A DNA stretch of 64,000 bases, taken from the NCBI GenBank assembly GCA_020444265.1, contig JAHLLH010000003.1, positions 124,001-188,000 on the forward strand, given 5' to 3'. The notes below the pieces were generated by a model. It was not told the origin of the DNA. It did not search any database and worked only from the letters and a program-made list of their open reading frames with translations. Positions 35,420 to 43,557 of the stretch are shown piece by piece. The stretch is from a bacterium. Its GTDB lineage: Bacteria > Electryoneota > Electryoneia > Electryoneales > Electryoneaceae. A program made the position numbers and the translations under genes. Position 1 is the stretch's first letter, and the number at the start of each line of letters is the position of its first letter.

Positions 35420-36871
35420 CTAGGCCCCTGTTTCAATCCCCAACAGATCTTGGGTCCACCAGTTCAATCGTTCACGCAGCCCAAAGTGGAAACCATCCTC
35501 TCGATATCGGATGATCCCTTCACGGTCAAGCACCACCAACACGGGAATCGAGGTGATTCCGTATGCGCGTTTTGTCTCCTCATCACTGAAGAGAAGGGTG
35601 GTTTTGTACCGTCGCTTGTCGAGAAAGGCCCGGGCATAAGCAGGATTTTCATTACGCACGTTCACCGAGTAGACAAGCACATCCGGGTGGGCATCGTGAC
35701 GAATGTATTCGCTCAGCTCCGGCATACCACGACGGCAGGGGGCACAGTGGGTCGCCCAGAAGTCAAGGATGACAATCTGCCCGCGCAGATCACTCAGGCG
35801 TACCTTGTTGCCCTGATCGTCCGGTAGCAGGAAATCAGGTGCGAGCTGGTTCATCTTTTTTGAAAGCGCAGCCTCCCGGCGTTCACGGACTCCACGTAAC
35901 CAGTTTTCACGAACCTCAAACAGAATATTTTCCCAGCGTGGGTCCTCGTAAAGTGGACTCAAGCAGCTATGCCGTTCGATTCGTTCCACGCTGTCAAATC
36001 CTGCTGCCACAGCACGAAAGAGCGCCGCGAAAGCTCGTTCTTCCTGACTCAGCAAGCTGTTAAAACGGGCAATGTCGAAGAAAATGGGACCATGCTTCTC
36101 CTTGGGAGTGGTCCGCAACTGTTGCTCGCACAGCGCCAGGCCATTTTCGTAGGCGTGCCCCATGCGGTAGTAATAAACGAGCTGGTCCATCAGGGATTCT
36201 TCAAAAAGACGTTTCTCAAGGTAGCCCTGCGACACCTTCCATTTGAGTACGTCACCCAAGTATCGTTTCAACCACTTGTGGTCGCCTCGATTGGCACGGA
36301 CAAGCAGCATTGCATCCTGATCAATCGCCCAATCCTGTTTCAACTTCTTTGCTTTTTTAATGACCGCCTGGGCTTCCTTCGGGCGGTGGGTAAAGAGGTA
36401 ATACTCAAAAACATAGCCAAGCAGGCTGCCCTCTTCAGGAGTAGCTTCAAATACATGTTCGAACAGCTCTTTGTCCTTGGGCAATTCTTTTGCGAGGTGA
36501 ACCTGAACCTCTCGGGCGCACTCCTGGTGAAAGAGACAGCCGGCATAGATGTTCATCAGGAGGCGGTAGCCATACGACCAGTCGGGGGCCAGTTCGATGG
36601 CACGGCGAGCGTGATCGAGGGCACTTTTGTCCCTCTTGATCAGACGACCATAGAGGTAGTGGTGTGCGGCGGATTCTGAGTGACGATCCAGAAGGGCCTT
36701 GAAAAATGTACGAACCCCCGCCTCATCCACAGCCTGCCAATCGTTCTGGGCCAGACGCAAAGCTTCGATCTCCTCGGCGGCATCGCCCAGGGACTCACAA
36801 ATGCTTCGGTACTGTTCCGGATTCGTTCCCTGCTCGAACGAATCATCACTCGTGTGGTCGCGAAGGTCCAC
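35420..36871 (-). CDS. TPR-containing thioredoxin-fold (TlpA-like) protein
   Basis: This 483-aa protein has no signal peptide. Residues ~1-320 are helical and TPR-like (SAAHHYLYGRLIKRDKSALDHARRAIELAPDWSYGY). Residues ~340-480 form an AhpC/TSA-TlpA-type thioredoxin domain (APDFLLPDDQGNKVRLSDLRG, FWATHCAPCRRGMPEL, cis-Pro TSIPVLVVLDREG). The CAPC active site is intact. It lies downstream of the hydrogenase operon on the same strand but behind a terminator, so it is probably its own unit. Cytoplasmic placement of a TlpA-type domain is unusual. The partner is unknown. Confidence 0.75.
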   Translation of the reverse strand: MDLRDHTSDDSFEQGTNPEQYRSICESLGDAAEEIEALRLAQNDWQAVDEAGVRTFFKALLDRHSESAAHHYLYGRLIKRDKSALDHARRAIELAPDWSYGYRLLMNIYAGCLFHQECAREVQVHLAKELPKDKELFEHVFEATPEEGSLLGYVFEYYLFTHRPKEAQAVIKKAKKLKQDWAIDQDAMLLVRANRGDHKWLKRYLGDVLKWKVSQGYLEKRLFEESLMDQLVYYYRMGHAYENGLALCEQQLRTTPKEKHGPIFFDIARFNSLLSQEERAFAALFRAVAAGFDSVERIERHSCLSPLYEDPRWENILFEVRENWLRGVRERREAALSKKMNQLAPDFLLPDDQGNKVRLSDLRGQIVILDFWATHCAPCRRGMPELSEYIRHDAHPDVLVYSVNVRNENPAYARAFLDKRRYKTTLLFSDEETKRAYGITSIPVLVVLDREGIIRYREDGFHFGLRERLNWWTQDLLGIETGA

Positions 36872-36916
36872 AGTCCCTCCGTGGGATTGGGATGGAACGA
36901 TTTGAAGAATATCACC

Positions 36917-36954
36917 AAAAGGCCCCGGTCACAGAAAGATACCGTGCCGGGGCC
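36917..36954 (-). terminator. Intrinsic terminator of the hydrogenase operon
   Basis: Read on the minus strand, GGCCCCGG (36947-36954) pairs with CCGGGGCC (36921-36928) across an 18-nt loop with a further CGGT/ACCG pairing, and is followed by TTTT (36917-36920). It lies 22 bp after the HybB-like stop. Confidence 0.85.
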
Positions 36955-36975
36955 CTGATTGTCGTCTCGTTTGTG

Positions 36976-38238
36976 CTACTTCGCTGGTTGCAACTTCTCC
37001 TCGCGCATTAGCACAGGGAAGTAGTTGGCGAAGAGTTTGTACCCAACCATAATGATCGACACCATCATCGCAGAGACCAGGATCTCACCAATACTTGGGA
37101 AATAGGACCAGCCGGGTGTCGCCGAGAATGCAAACAGGAAGACGTTTGCCCGGCTCAACATCAGTCCGATGATTACCATCCACGAGGTCCAGTAGAGCAT
37201 CCTCGGGTCTCGTCGGATCCATGGTGTCGCCAGCAGCCAGCCTGGGACAATTCCGAACAGGGCCACCTCCGCGAACCAGAGAAGCCCATACCAGCTCTGG
37301 AAAAGCAGGTGGAACTCATCGTAAAAGATCAAATCATAGAACTTGACCATTACGTAGAGTCCCAGGAAGATGATGGTGCGTTTCGCCAATCCCGCCAGCA
37401 AAGGCATTTCGATCTTGCGTCCGAAGGATTTTGAGGAGATGAAACTTTCCACAATCACCACATGCCATCCAACTGCAATCGAAGAGAGCAGGAAGAAGGC
37501 GGGCAGCCAGGGGGAGAACCAGAGGGGATGCAGACGATGCGGGGCCAGCAGCATGATCGACCCGAGCGACGACTGGTGCAGGGTCGAAATGACAATACCG
37601 GTCAGGATGAAGAGGATCATCACTTTGTCGAGCCAGCGACGGATATTCATTGCCCGCCTTGCTGCGACCGGTTTTCCGCTCTGGATCCAACGGTCCGTAA
37701 GGGTTGGCAGGTACTCAATCACAAGAACGGTCAAGTACGCCATAACACAGATCGAGACCTCAAACAGAGCCGAGCCACCGTGCCAATTGTCCGGTAGCAA
37801 CGGGTTGTAGATCTGCCACCACCGGCCTACATCAACCACAACTCCAAACGCTGCCATTGCGTAGCCCAGCATCGCGGTTGTAATAGCGGGGCGGATCAGG
37901 GGTGAAAATCTGGCGTCATTAAAGACATAAATCAACGCCGCAGTGGTGTAGCCGCCCGAGGCTAGGGCGATCCCGATGACAACGTCAAACGTGATCCACA
38001 AGCCCCAGGGGAAGCCGTCGGAGAGGTTGGTCACCGCACCCAGGCCGAAGATGAAACGAACAAGGGTGATGATCGCACCGACGGCGATTATTGCAACTCC
38101 CAGCGTGAACAACGGTGTCCAGAGTTTGGCCCGCTGCGGTTCACGCGGAAAGCGCTCCATGACATCTTCGTACTCTTCGATCTCCTCGCGAGTAGGAAGA
38201 TGCGCTTTCTTCTGGCGGAATCTTTCCTCTGCAGTCAT
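36976..38238 (-). CDS. hybB: Hydrogenase integral membrane subunit, HybB/NrfD-like
   Basis: This 420-aa protein has about ten membrane segments and the NrfD/HybB pattern (FPWGLWITFDVVIGIALASGGY, GYAMAAFGVVVDVGRWW, GSALFEVSICVMAYLTVL). It anchors the periplasmic hydrogenase and passes electrons from the iron-sulfur subunit to the quinone pool. It starts 3 bp after the HybA-like gene. The length fits HybB (~390-420 aa). Confidence 0.92.
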   Translation of the reverse strand: MTAEERFRQKKAHLPTREEIEEYEDVMERFPREPQRAKLWTPLFTLGVAIIAVGAIITLVRFIFGLGAVTNLSDGFPWGLWITFDVVIGIALASGGYTTAALIYVFNDARFSPLIRPAITTAMLGYAMAAFGVVVDVGRWWQIYNPLLPDNWHGGSALFEVSICVMAYLTVLVIEYLPTLTDRWIQSGKPVAARRAMNIRRWLDKVMILFILTGIVISTLHQSSLGSIMLLAPHRLHPLWFSPWLPAFFLLSSIAVGWHVVIVESFISSKSFGRKIEMPLLAGLAKRTIIFLGLYVMVKFYDLIFYDEFHLLFQSWYGLLWFAEVALFGIVPGWLLATPWIRRDPRMLYWTSWMVIIGLMLSRANVFLFAFSATPGWSYFPSIGEILVSAMMVSIIMVGYKLFANYFPVLMREEKLQPAK

Positions 38239-38241
38239 GGC

Positions 38242-39132
38242 CTACTCCTCGATGCAATCCTCATCGGATACCGGGTCGCATTTCATGGTGGAACCGCGGG
38301 TAACGGCAAGCATGCCGAACAGCGCCAGCGGGGTGACGAAGTATTTGAAGATGCCGTGCTGAATGCTCTCTGGCAGGGCGGGAAGCGGTGCCTCCTGCAA
38401 GTCCTTGAAGCCGATTTTGTCAAAATCCACACCGGCCAGGTAGAGGACCGCGCTACCACCTACTTCGTGTTCACCATAGACATGATGGACGTACTGGTCG
38501 GGCTTCGCTTCGATGCGACGCCACGCTTCCTTGATCAAGTCTTTGCGTCGTCCGGTGATAATCGCACCCGTCGGGCAGACCTGCGAACAAACGGTCGGTT
38601 TCCCTTGCGCCAATTCGTCATAGCAAAGGTCGCACTTTCGGATTTCCGGGGTCGCACTCTCATACTCAAAGGTGGGCACGTTGTACGGGCAGGCGACCAT
38701 GCAGTACCTACAGCCAATGCACTTGCCCGCATCGTACATCACCGGACCGTCAGGATTCTTAATCAACGCACGTACCGGGCAGGCGGATACACACGCCGGC
38801 TCATTGCAGTGCATGCACTGCTTTTTGACGTAGGAGTGCTCCTTTTTAACGTCGTCCCGGTACATCTTGACGATGGTGTGGTTCCGGGAATTCAGGTCAC
38901 GCGGGTTGTCATACATCGGCAGGTCACCCGCTGCCTCAAACCCAGCACGTTTCTTGCAGACGTACTGACAGGTTTTGCAGCCCGTACAGACCGTCTCGTC
39001 GTTCAGCATGCCCCAGTCATCGTCGAAGCTGTCCATCCCGGCGGAAGGATTCGCCAGCAATTGTGGTGCGAGCAGGCAGGATCCCGCAGCGGCGCCGGTG
39101 AATTTCAGGAAATCACGCCGACGTATCGCCAT
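38242..39132 (-). CDS. hybA: Hydrogenase iron-sulfur subunit, HybA-like, Tat-exported
   Basis: This 296-aa protein begins with a twin-arginine signal (RRRDFLKFTGAAAGSCLL). Four cysteine groups for [4Fe-4S] clusters are visible: CTGCKTCQYVC, CMHCNEPACVSACP, CIGCRYCMVACP and CDLCYDELAQGKPTVCSQVCP. A C-terminal hydrophobic helix (YFVTPLALFGMLAVT) may anchor it. ATG 39132 has AGGAGG at the right distance, with ATG 39135 directly before it. It overlaps the small-subunit gene by 20 bp. Role: electron transfer from the hydrogenase heterodimer to HybB. Confidence 0.93.
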   Translation of the reverse strand: MAIRRRDFLKFTGAAAGSCLLAPQLLANPSAGMDSFDDDWGMLNDETVCTGCKTCQYVCKKRAGFEAAGDLPMYDNPRDLNSRNHTIVKMYRDDVKKEHSYVKKQCMHCNEPACVSACPVRALIKNPDGPVMYDAGKCIGCRYCMVACPYNVPTFEYESATPEIRKCDLCYDELAQGKPTVCSQVCPTGAIITGRRKDLIKEAWRRIEAKPDQYVHHVYGEHEVGGSAVLYLAGVDFDKIGFKDLQEAPLPALPESIQHGIFKYFVTPLALFGMLAVTRGSTMKCDPVSDEDCIEE

Positions 39133-40270
39133 CATTTCCCTCCTTTCCTGCAGCGGGTGCCGGGGAACCGTTTTTCTTTGCACGACTGGCAGCGATGCCT
39201 GCTCCGGCCACCGCTCCTACCGCAACCCCCAGCGCACCCGTGGTGGTTACTGCAATCCCGTTGCCCTGTTGAGAGACGATGGGCGGATAATTATCCGGCG
39301 GAGTCGCCTCATGGATGTGGACAAGGTCATACATCGAGTTCTCGTACGGGAAATCCGGTTCAACACAGCCAATACAGGGGCTGCCGCTTCCGATACACCA
39401 GTTGGTGCCAGAGTTCCAGCGACGATGTGGGCAATCCGCCGAGGTGGCTGGACCCTTACAGCCGAGCTTGTACAGGCATTTTTTCTCGCCCAGATGCTGC
39501 GCGAACATGCCCTTGTCAAACTGGCCGCGGAAGGGGCAGTTGTCATGTATCAGGCCGCCGAAGAAGGCGAGCGGACGGCCATGCTGGTCCACCGCGAGGG
39601 CTTCCAACCCGCCGATAAGGACTGTCGCGATGGTGCCAACGAACCAATCTGGATGAGGTGGGCAGCCAGGTACATTGACCACTGGGGTTTTGATCCCTTC
39701 CTGTTTGAGGAAATCAGAAACAGGCATGATACCGGTCGGATTTGGAGGCGCGCCCGGGATACCGCCATAGGATGAGCATGTTCCGATATTGACAACTGCC
39801 ATCGCCTTCGGAGCCAGTTCACGGACATGCTGCATCATTGTGATCGGCTTGCCTTTGATTTCACCGACTTCGCAATAGACGCCGTGATCCTTTGTGGACA
39901 GTGCACCTTCCACAACAAGGACGAACGACCCGGGATCTTTTTTCTTGTAATCCTGAAGGACCTGAATGACATCATGCCCCTGCCCCGCCATGACAGTGGG
40001 GTGGAAAGCGAGGCTGACATGTTTGCCGGGAATAACCTCTCCCAACAGCAGGTCCTGAATGGTTGGGCTGAGTGAATTGAGTGCCGATACGGAACAGCCG
40101 GTGCAGCTACCCGCATGCACCCAGAGGACGGGTACTTCCGCAATGGCCTGCGCGAAGAGCTTGTTGAATCCCGGCAGGCCCAGCACACTGGCACCCGCAA
40201 GCGCAGTTCCCCCGACACCGATGGCGTTGAGGAAACTCCGCCGGGTCATCTCATGCGTTTGTTCTCCCAC
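39113..40270 (-). CDS. hybO: [NiFe] hydrogenase small subunit, Tat-exported, membrane-anchored
   Basis: This 385-aa protein starts at GTG 40270 behind AGGAGGG and has a Tat signal TRRSFLNAIGVGG. The proximal cluster motifs are GSCTGCSVSAL, NIGTCSSYGG and PGCPPHPDW. The distal cluster motifs are HDNC ... KKCLYKLGC. The medial cluster region reads ADCPHRRWNSGTNWCIGSG and then PCIGC. The usual Pro of NWP is Cys here (codon 39395-39397), which predicts a four-Cys medial cluster. A C-terminal hydrophobic helix (TTTGALGVAVGAVAGAGIAA) anchors it in the membrane. It is the uptake-type (group 1) electron-transfer subunit. Confidence 0.95.
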   Translation of the reverse strand: MGEQTHEMTRRSFLNAIGVGGTALAGASVLGLPGFNKLFAQAIAEVPVLWVHAGSCTGCSVSALNSLSPTIQDLLLGEVIPGKHVSLAFHPTVMAGQGHDVIQVLQDYKKKDPGSFVLVVEGALSTKDHGVYCEVGEIKGKPITMMQHVRELAPKAMAVVNIGTCSSYGGIPGAPPNPTGIMPVSDFLKQEGIKTPVVNVPGCPPHPDWFVGTIATVLIGGLEALAVDQHGRPLAFFGGLIHDNCPFRGQFDKGMFAQHLGEKKCLYKLGCKGPATSADCPHRRWNSGTNWCIGSGSPCIGCVEPDFPYENSMYDLVHIHEATPPDNYPPIVSQQGNGIAVTTTGALGVAVGAVAGAGIAASRAKKNGSPAPAAGKEGNDGDTSA

Positions 40271-40283
40271 GATACCCTCCTGC

Positions 40284-40802
40284 CTATGAATGCTGGCAAT
40301 TATTCTTTTGTTGATGCTGCACCGCTTCCCACACTTCCTTGAGCACCAGCTCAATGATGCGCGGAATGCTCTTTTGCAGCGTCTCGGACAGCTCTTCACC
40401 CCAGTCGATCACTCCAGGCTGAACTCCGATGATGACCGCACGTTCCGGTTCGGTCCCCAGCAGGCCAGCCATGCGAATGGTTTCGAGCAGTCCGAGCTGG
40501 TGAAGCGAATCGTAGTGTTGACGTTTGGCGGCGATGTCTTCCGGGGTAAAGCGGAAGAGGGTGCCCGCCTCCATGCCCGCATCAACCGCGTCGATCACAA
40601 TGACTGTGTGACGGTTCTGCAGATAGGGAAGCAGGTCCAACCCGGCGGTGCCACCATCAAAGAGTTCCACACTGTCCGGCAGGGGATGGCCTTCCAGTGC
40701 CTGAAGCACGTGCATGCCGATCCCATCATCCATCTGGATGCTGTTTCCGACACCGATCACCAGGATCGGTTTGACCGTTGGTGTGGAAATCTCGTTGACC
40801 AT
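40284..40802 (-). CDS. hybD: Hydrogenase maturation endopeptidase, HybD/HyaD-like
   Basis: This 172-aa protease trims the large-subunit C-terminus after nickel insertion. It shows VIGVGNSIQMDDGIG, where Asp replaces the more common Glu nickel ligand of DEGxG, then VIDAVDAG and a later His in SLHQLGLLE. The ATG overlaps the large-subunit stop by 4 bp (ATGA). The position between large and small subunit genes is atypical. Confidence 0.93.
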   Translation of the reverse strand: MVNEISTPTVKPILVIGVGNSIQMDDGIGMHVLQALEGHPLPDSVELFDGGTAGLDLLPYLQNRHTVIVIDAVDAGMEAGTLFRFTPEDIAAKRQHYDSLHQLGLLETIRMAGLLGTEPERAVIIGVQPGVIDWGEELSETLQKSIPRIIELVLKEVWEAVQHQQKNNCQHS

Positions 40803-42361
40803 CAGCTCACCACGAATTTGCCCATGTCGTTGTCATGCGCATCCACAACATGAATCGCGCAGGCAAGGCACGGGTCGAACGAACGGACGATACGGACCAG
40901 TTCGAAGGGGTTCTTTGCGTCACGAACCTTCGTTCCTTCGAGCGCCTGCTCGAAAGGACCAGGCTGTCCCTTGTCATCTCGCGGACCACCGTTCCAGGTC
41001 GTTGGTACTACGGCCTGGTAGTTGTCGATCTTGTGGTCCTTGATCGTGATCCAATGACCCAACGAACCGCGCGGTGCATCGGTTATACCCATGCCCATCC
41101 CAGATTCGGGGATGTCATAGACTGCCATCGTCGGTTCGCCCGGTGCCAGTTCCAGCACCCACTTGGCCATCTCGTCCGCAACAATCTTTGCCTCAATGGC
41201 ACGGGCCGCGTGACGTCCCAACGTCGACTTCAACGCACTTGCATCGGCCTTGAAATGACCAAGCACACTATTGACGAGGGTGACTGTCGGCTCTTCACCG
41301 CGCACATACGCATTGACCTGACGTGCCAACGGACCAACTTCATAGACCTCGTTGTCGTAGCGCGGCGACTTCATCCAGGAATACGCTCCCCGTTTGTCGT
41401 GCGCTGCTTCAGTCTTGCCAACACTAGGATGGAGTTTCGAGTCGGACTTGTACCAGGAATGGCTGACGTGCTCGGTGATCCTGTTGGGATCGAGCTTCAT
41501 CGGCTTGAGGTCGCTCATCTTGACACGACCGCCGGGGAAGAATCGTTTACGTTTTGTCAGATCCGGCTCCTGGTCCATCTCGAAGACACCGTAGGCCATG
41601 TAGTTGCCGACTCCGCCGCCGATGCCGAAGTAGTCATCGTAGACACCGGCCACCGCGAGGACATCAGGGATGTAGACATTATCGATGAAGTGACGGACCT
41701 TTTCGAGGCGCCAACGGAAATCGGCGATCTTGTCCACACTCACCTGTTCGGTCACCCCCCCAGGCATGATCGACATGTTATGTGGCATGTGACCGCCGAA
41801 AATGGCCAGCATCTCCTGGGTCAGGCGACGCATGTTCAATGCTTCGACATAGTGCTTGGTCGCCGCAATGTTAACCTTTTTCGGCAGACGGTAATCGCCC
41901 TCATAGCGTGGGACGAAGGGGGCGAGGTTGCCGTTTGAAATGAAGTTGGCGACCTGGTTCAGATCGGGATCGGTCCCACGATACCCCGCAACCGCAGTGA
42001 CATCGACATAGTCGAGTGCGGTCAGATGATAGAAGTGGAGAATGTGGGACTGGAGGAAGTTTGATCCGAAGATCAGGTTGCGCAACACCCGTCCGTTGTT
42101 GGGGACCTTGTCGGCAATACCAAAAGCCGAGTCAAGGTTTAGGGTGGATGCGGTGGAATGGGCTGTGGGACAGACACCGCAGATGCGCTGTGTAATCCGC
42201 TGCGCGTCCAACGGGTTGCGTCCCTCGAGAATCTGTTCAAAGCCGCGCCAGAGAGTCCCCGAACTGCGAGCCTCTTTCACGACTCCGTCATCAACAACCG
42301 CCTCGATTTTGAGGTGGCCCTCGATGCGTGTGACAGGATCGATGACAATGGTCGTTGCCAT
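40802..42361 (-). CDS. hybC: [NiFe] hydrogenase large subunit
   Basis: This 519-aa catalytic subunit has the L1 motif RICGVCPTAH and the L2 motif DPCLACAIHVV, which together supply the four Cys ligands of the Ni-Fe site. EGHLKIE near the N-terminus is also diagnostic. Cleavage by the adjacent protease after His of L2 would remove a 15-residue tail (VVDAHDNDMGKFVVS). No selenocysteine codon is present at L2. The start is ATG 42361, with ATG 42367 also in frame. It is the first gene of the hydrogenase operon and oxidises H2 in the periplasm after Tat co-export with the small subunit. Confidence 0.96.
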   Translation of the reverse strand: MATTIVIDPVTRIEGHLKIEAVVDDGVVKEARSSGTLWRGFEQILEGRNPLDAQRITQRICGVCPTAHSTASTLNLDSAFGIADKVPNNGRVLRNLIFGSNFLQSHILHFYHLTALDYVDVTAVAGYRGTDPDLNQVANFISNGNLAPFVPRYEGDYRLPKKVNIAATKHYVEALNMRRLTQEMLAIFGGHMPHNMSIMPGGVTEQVSVDKIADFRWRLEKVRHFIDNVYIPDVLAVAGVYDDYFGIGGGVGNYMAYGVFEMDQEPDLTKRKRFFPGGRVKMSDLKPMKLDPNRITEHVSHSWYKSDSKLHPSVGKTEAAHDKRGAYSWMKSPRYDNEVYEVGPLARQVNAYVRGEEPTVTLVNSVLGHFKADASALKSTLGRHAARAIEAKIVADEMAKWVLELAPGEPTMAVYDIPESGMGMGITDAPRGSLGHWITIKDHKIDNYQAVVPTTWNGGPRDDKGQPGPFEQALEGTKVRDAKNPFELVRIVRSFDPCLACAIHVVDAHDNDMGKFVVS

Positions 42362-42550
42362 GGGCATACCCCCACGTGAATTGGGTGAGGTCTATTTCTT
42401 TTATCTTGCAATCGTCGGTCAGCACGGCAGATGCACGCTTTCAGAGAGCCGTTGTTCGCTTTCGCACACTCAAATTACCCTGCACTTTAAAGAGCACAAA
42501 GCGTTAGGCATTCTTAACACCAAAAAACATAGATACTTAGCATCTAGAAT

Positions 42551-42564
42551 TTGATCCAGGTCAA
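42551..42564. promoter_or_regulatory. FNR/CRP-family-type binding site
   Basis: TTGATCCAGGTCAA matches the FNR consensus TTGAT-N4-ATCAA with one mismatch and is nearly symmetric. It lies about 190 bp upstream of the hydrogenase large subunit and 335 bp before the Rieske gene. Control by an oxygen- or redox-sensing Crp/Fnr protein would suit a hydrogenase. Confidence 0.5.
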
Positions 42565-42732
42565 AAAGTTCAAGCCTGGATTGCACATACGATGGTGTTA
42601 GGGTATTTTAACTCGGTATTAAAAAGTTGCTCCCAGAGACACACTACTTGCATTTTGTCGGGGGCTCTCAAAATTGGCGGCTGAAAGTGATAGTCCTTTT
42701 TCGTGATTCATGATAACCCTCTATCAACAGGC

Positions 42733-42779
42733 TTGTGAAATTCTGCTCTATATGCAGGGTTTGTAAGATTATTTCACAA
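42733..42779. repeat. Inverted repeat with 9-bp arms
   Basis: TTGTGAAAT (42733-42741) and ATTTCACAA (42771-42779) are perfect inverted arms separated by 29 nt. The spacer contains a smaller CTGC/GCAG stem. The arms contain TGTGA/TCACA, the half-site type of CRP-like proteins. It could be an RNA structure or a looped regulator site. Confidence 0.4.
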
Positions 42780-42898
42780 AGGTTATTTTGATTCGGCAAT
42801 AACTTCTCGGCCCCTTCTCGCGTGCAAAGCAGGGAGGTGAGGTTGTAGATTGGAGCCAATGTGTCGAAGGGACTTGTTTTGCAAAAGGGGGACGAGGG

Positions 42899-43360
42899 AT
42901 GCTACAGCACCAGGTTCGAAAGGTATCAGAGATATTGCTGGCTAGTACGCTGGTATGGATGATCATTGGCTGCAAGAGCAAAGTCGAACCTCAGTTCCCA
43001 CCGGAAGCAGAGGGAACGACGGTGGTCTTGCTGTCCGACCACTGGAAACTCGAACAGCCAGGCGCAGCCATTTCGGTGAAGGACACCGTTTTACACCGTC
43101 CCCTGATCATCACCCACACCAGGGATGGCAAGTATCACGCATTCGATGCCTGGTGTCCCCACACCGGCTGCCCGGTCTCGACCAGTCCGGCACCCGGAGT
43201 CGAGAACCTCGAATGCCCCTGCCACAGCAGCAGCTTCGACCTCGAAGGAACGGTCCAAAAAGGTCCTTCCCCGGCATCCCTTGTTGAGTTCGCCCTCGAA
43301 GTTCGTGGCGACAGCCTTGTCATAGACTTGTCGAACAGAACGGTGCGAAAAGGTGGCTGA
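42899..43360 (+). CDS. Rieske [2Fe-2S] lipoprotein
   Basis: This 153-aa protein has an N-terminal hydrophobic stretch with lipobox MIIGC. The Rieske cluster motifs are WCPHTGC (Cys and His ligands) and CPCHSSSFD (Cys and His ligands, with the disulfide-forming Cys of each motif also present). No cytochrome b gene is adjacent. It may be a soluble-domain electron carrier tethered to the membrane facing the periplasm. It is divergent from the hydrogenase operon and closed by its own terminator. Confidence 0.88.
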   Translation: MLQHQVRKVSEILLASTLVWMIIGCKSKVEPQFPPEAEGTTVVLLSDHWKLEQPGAAISVKDTVLHRPLIITHTRDGKYHAFDAWCPHTGCPVSTSPAPGVENLECPCHSSSFDLEGTVQKGPSPASLVEFALEVRGDSLVIDLSNRTVRKGG

Positions 43361-43387
43361 TACCTGATAGAACAGAACCGTCTCGTG

Positions 43388-43415
43388 GCCCGGTGAGTTC
43401 TCTTGCCGGGCTTTT
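43388..43415 (+). terminator. Intrinsic terminator of the Rieske gene
   Basis: GCCCGG (43388-43393) and CCGGGC (43406-43411) form a stem with a 12-nt loop and are followed by TTTT. Located 28 bp after the stop. Confidence 0.8.
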
Positions 43416-43557
43416 CATTGTAGAAAGTGAATTGAGAGGAGGGGGGCGATTTGGGTTAAGGATTCTAGCTGGGTACAGTTGCACACCCTATCGAAGGCGG
43501 CCCATCATGTTTTTCTGTTCCCTTCAATATGGGGAGTCAAGATTTGGAGGACGGGTC

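Larger units (their letters stand above)
42362..42898. other. Divergent intergenic region between hydrogenase and Rieske genes
   Basis: These 537 bp hold no supportable gene. They contain an FNR/CRP-type site (42551-42564) and a spaced inverted repeat (42733-42779). On the minus strand at 42409-42427 there is a perfect sigma-54 -12 box (TTGCA), but the -24 part is poor (CTGACCG), so I do not call a promoter. The region is noticeably more AT-rich than its flanks. Confidence 0.5.

Noticed and set aside
38200-39618. 472-codon open frame on the plus strand across the HybA-like and small-subunit genes
   Set aside because: It overlaps two well-supported hydrogenase genes on the opposite strand, and its sequence is low-complexity basic with no homology signs.
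40835-41938. 367-codon plus-strand frame inside the hydrogenase large subunit gene
   Set aside because: It is a shadow of the large subunit gene, whose L1 and L2 motifs prove the minus strand is coding.
42404-42427. Sigma-54 promoter for the hydrogenase operon
   Set aside because: The -12 TTGCA is perfect but the -24 box matches only weakly (CTGACCG), so chance is likely.
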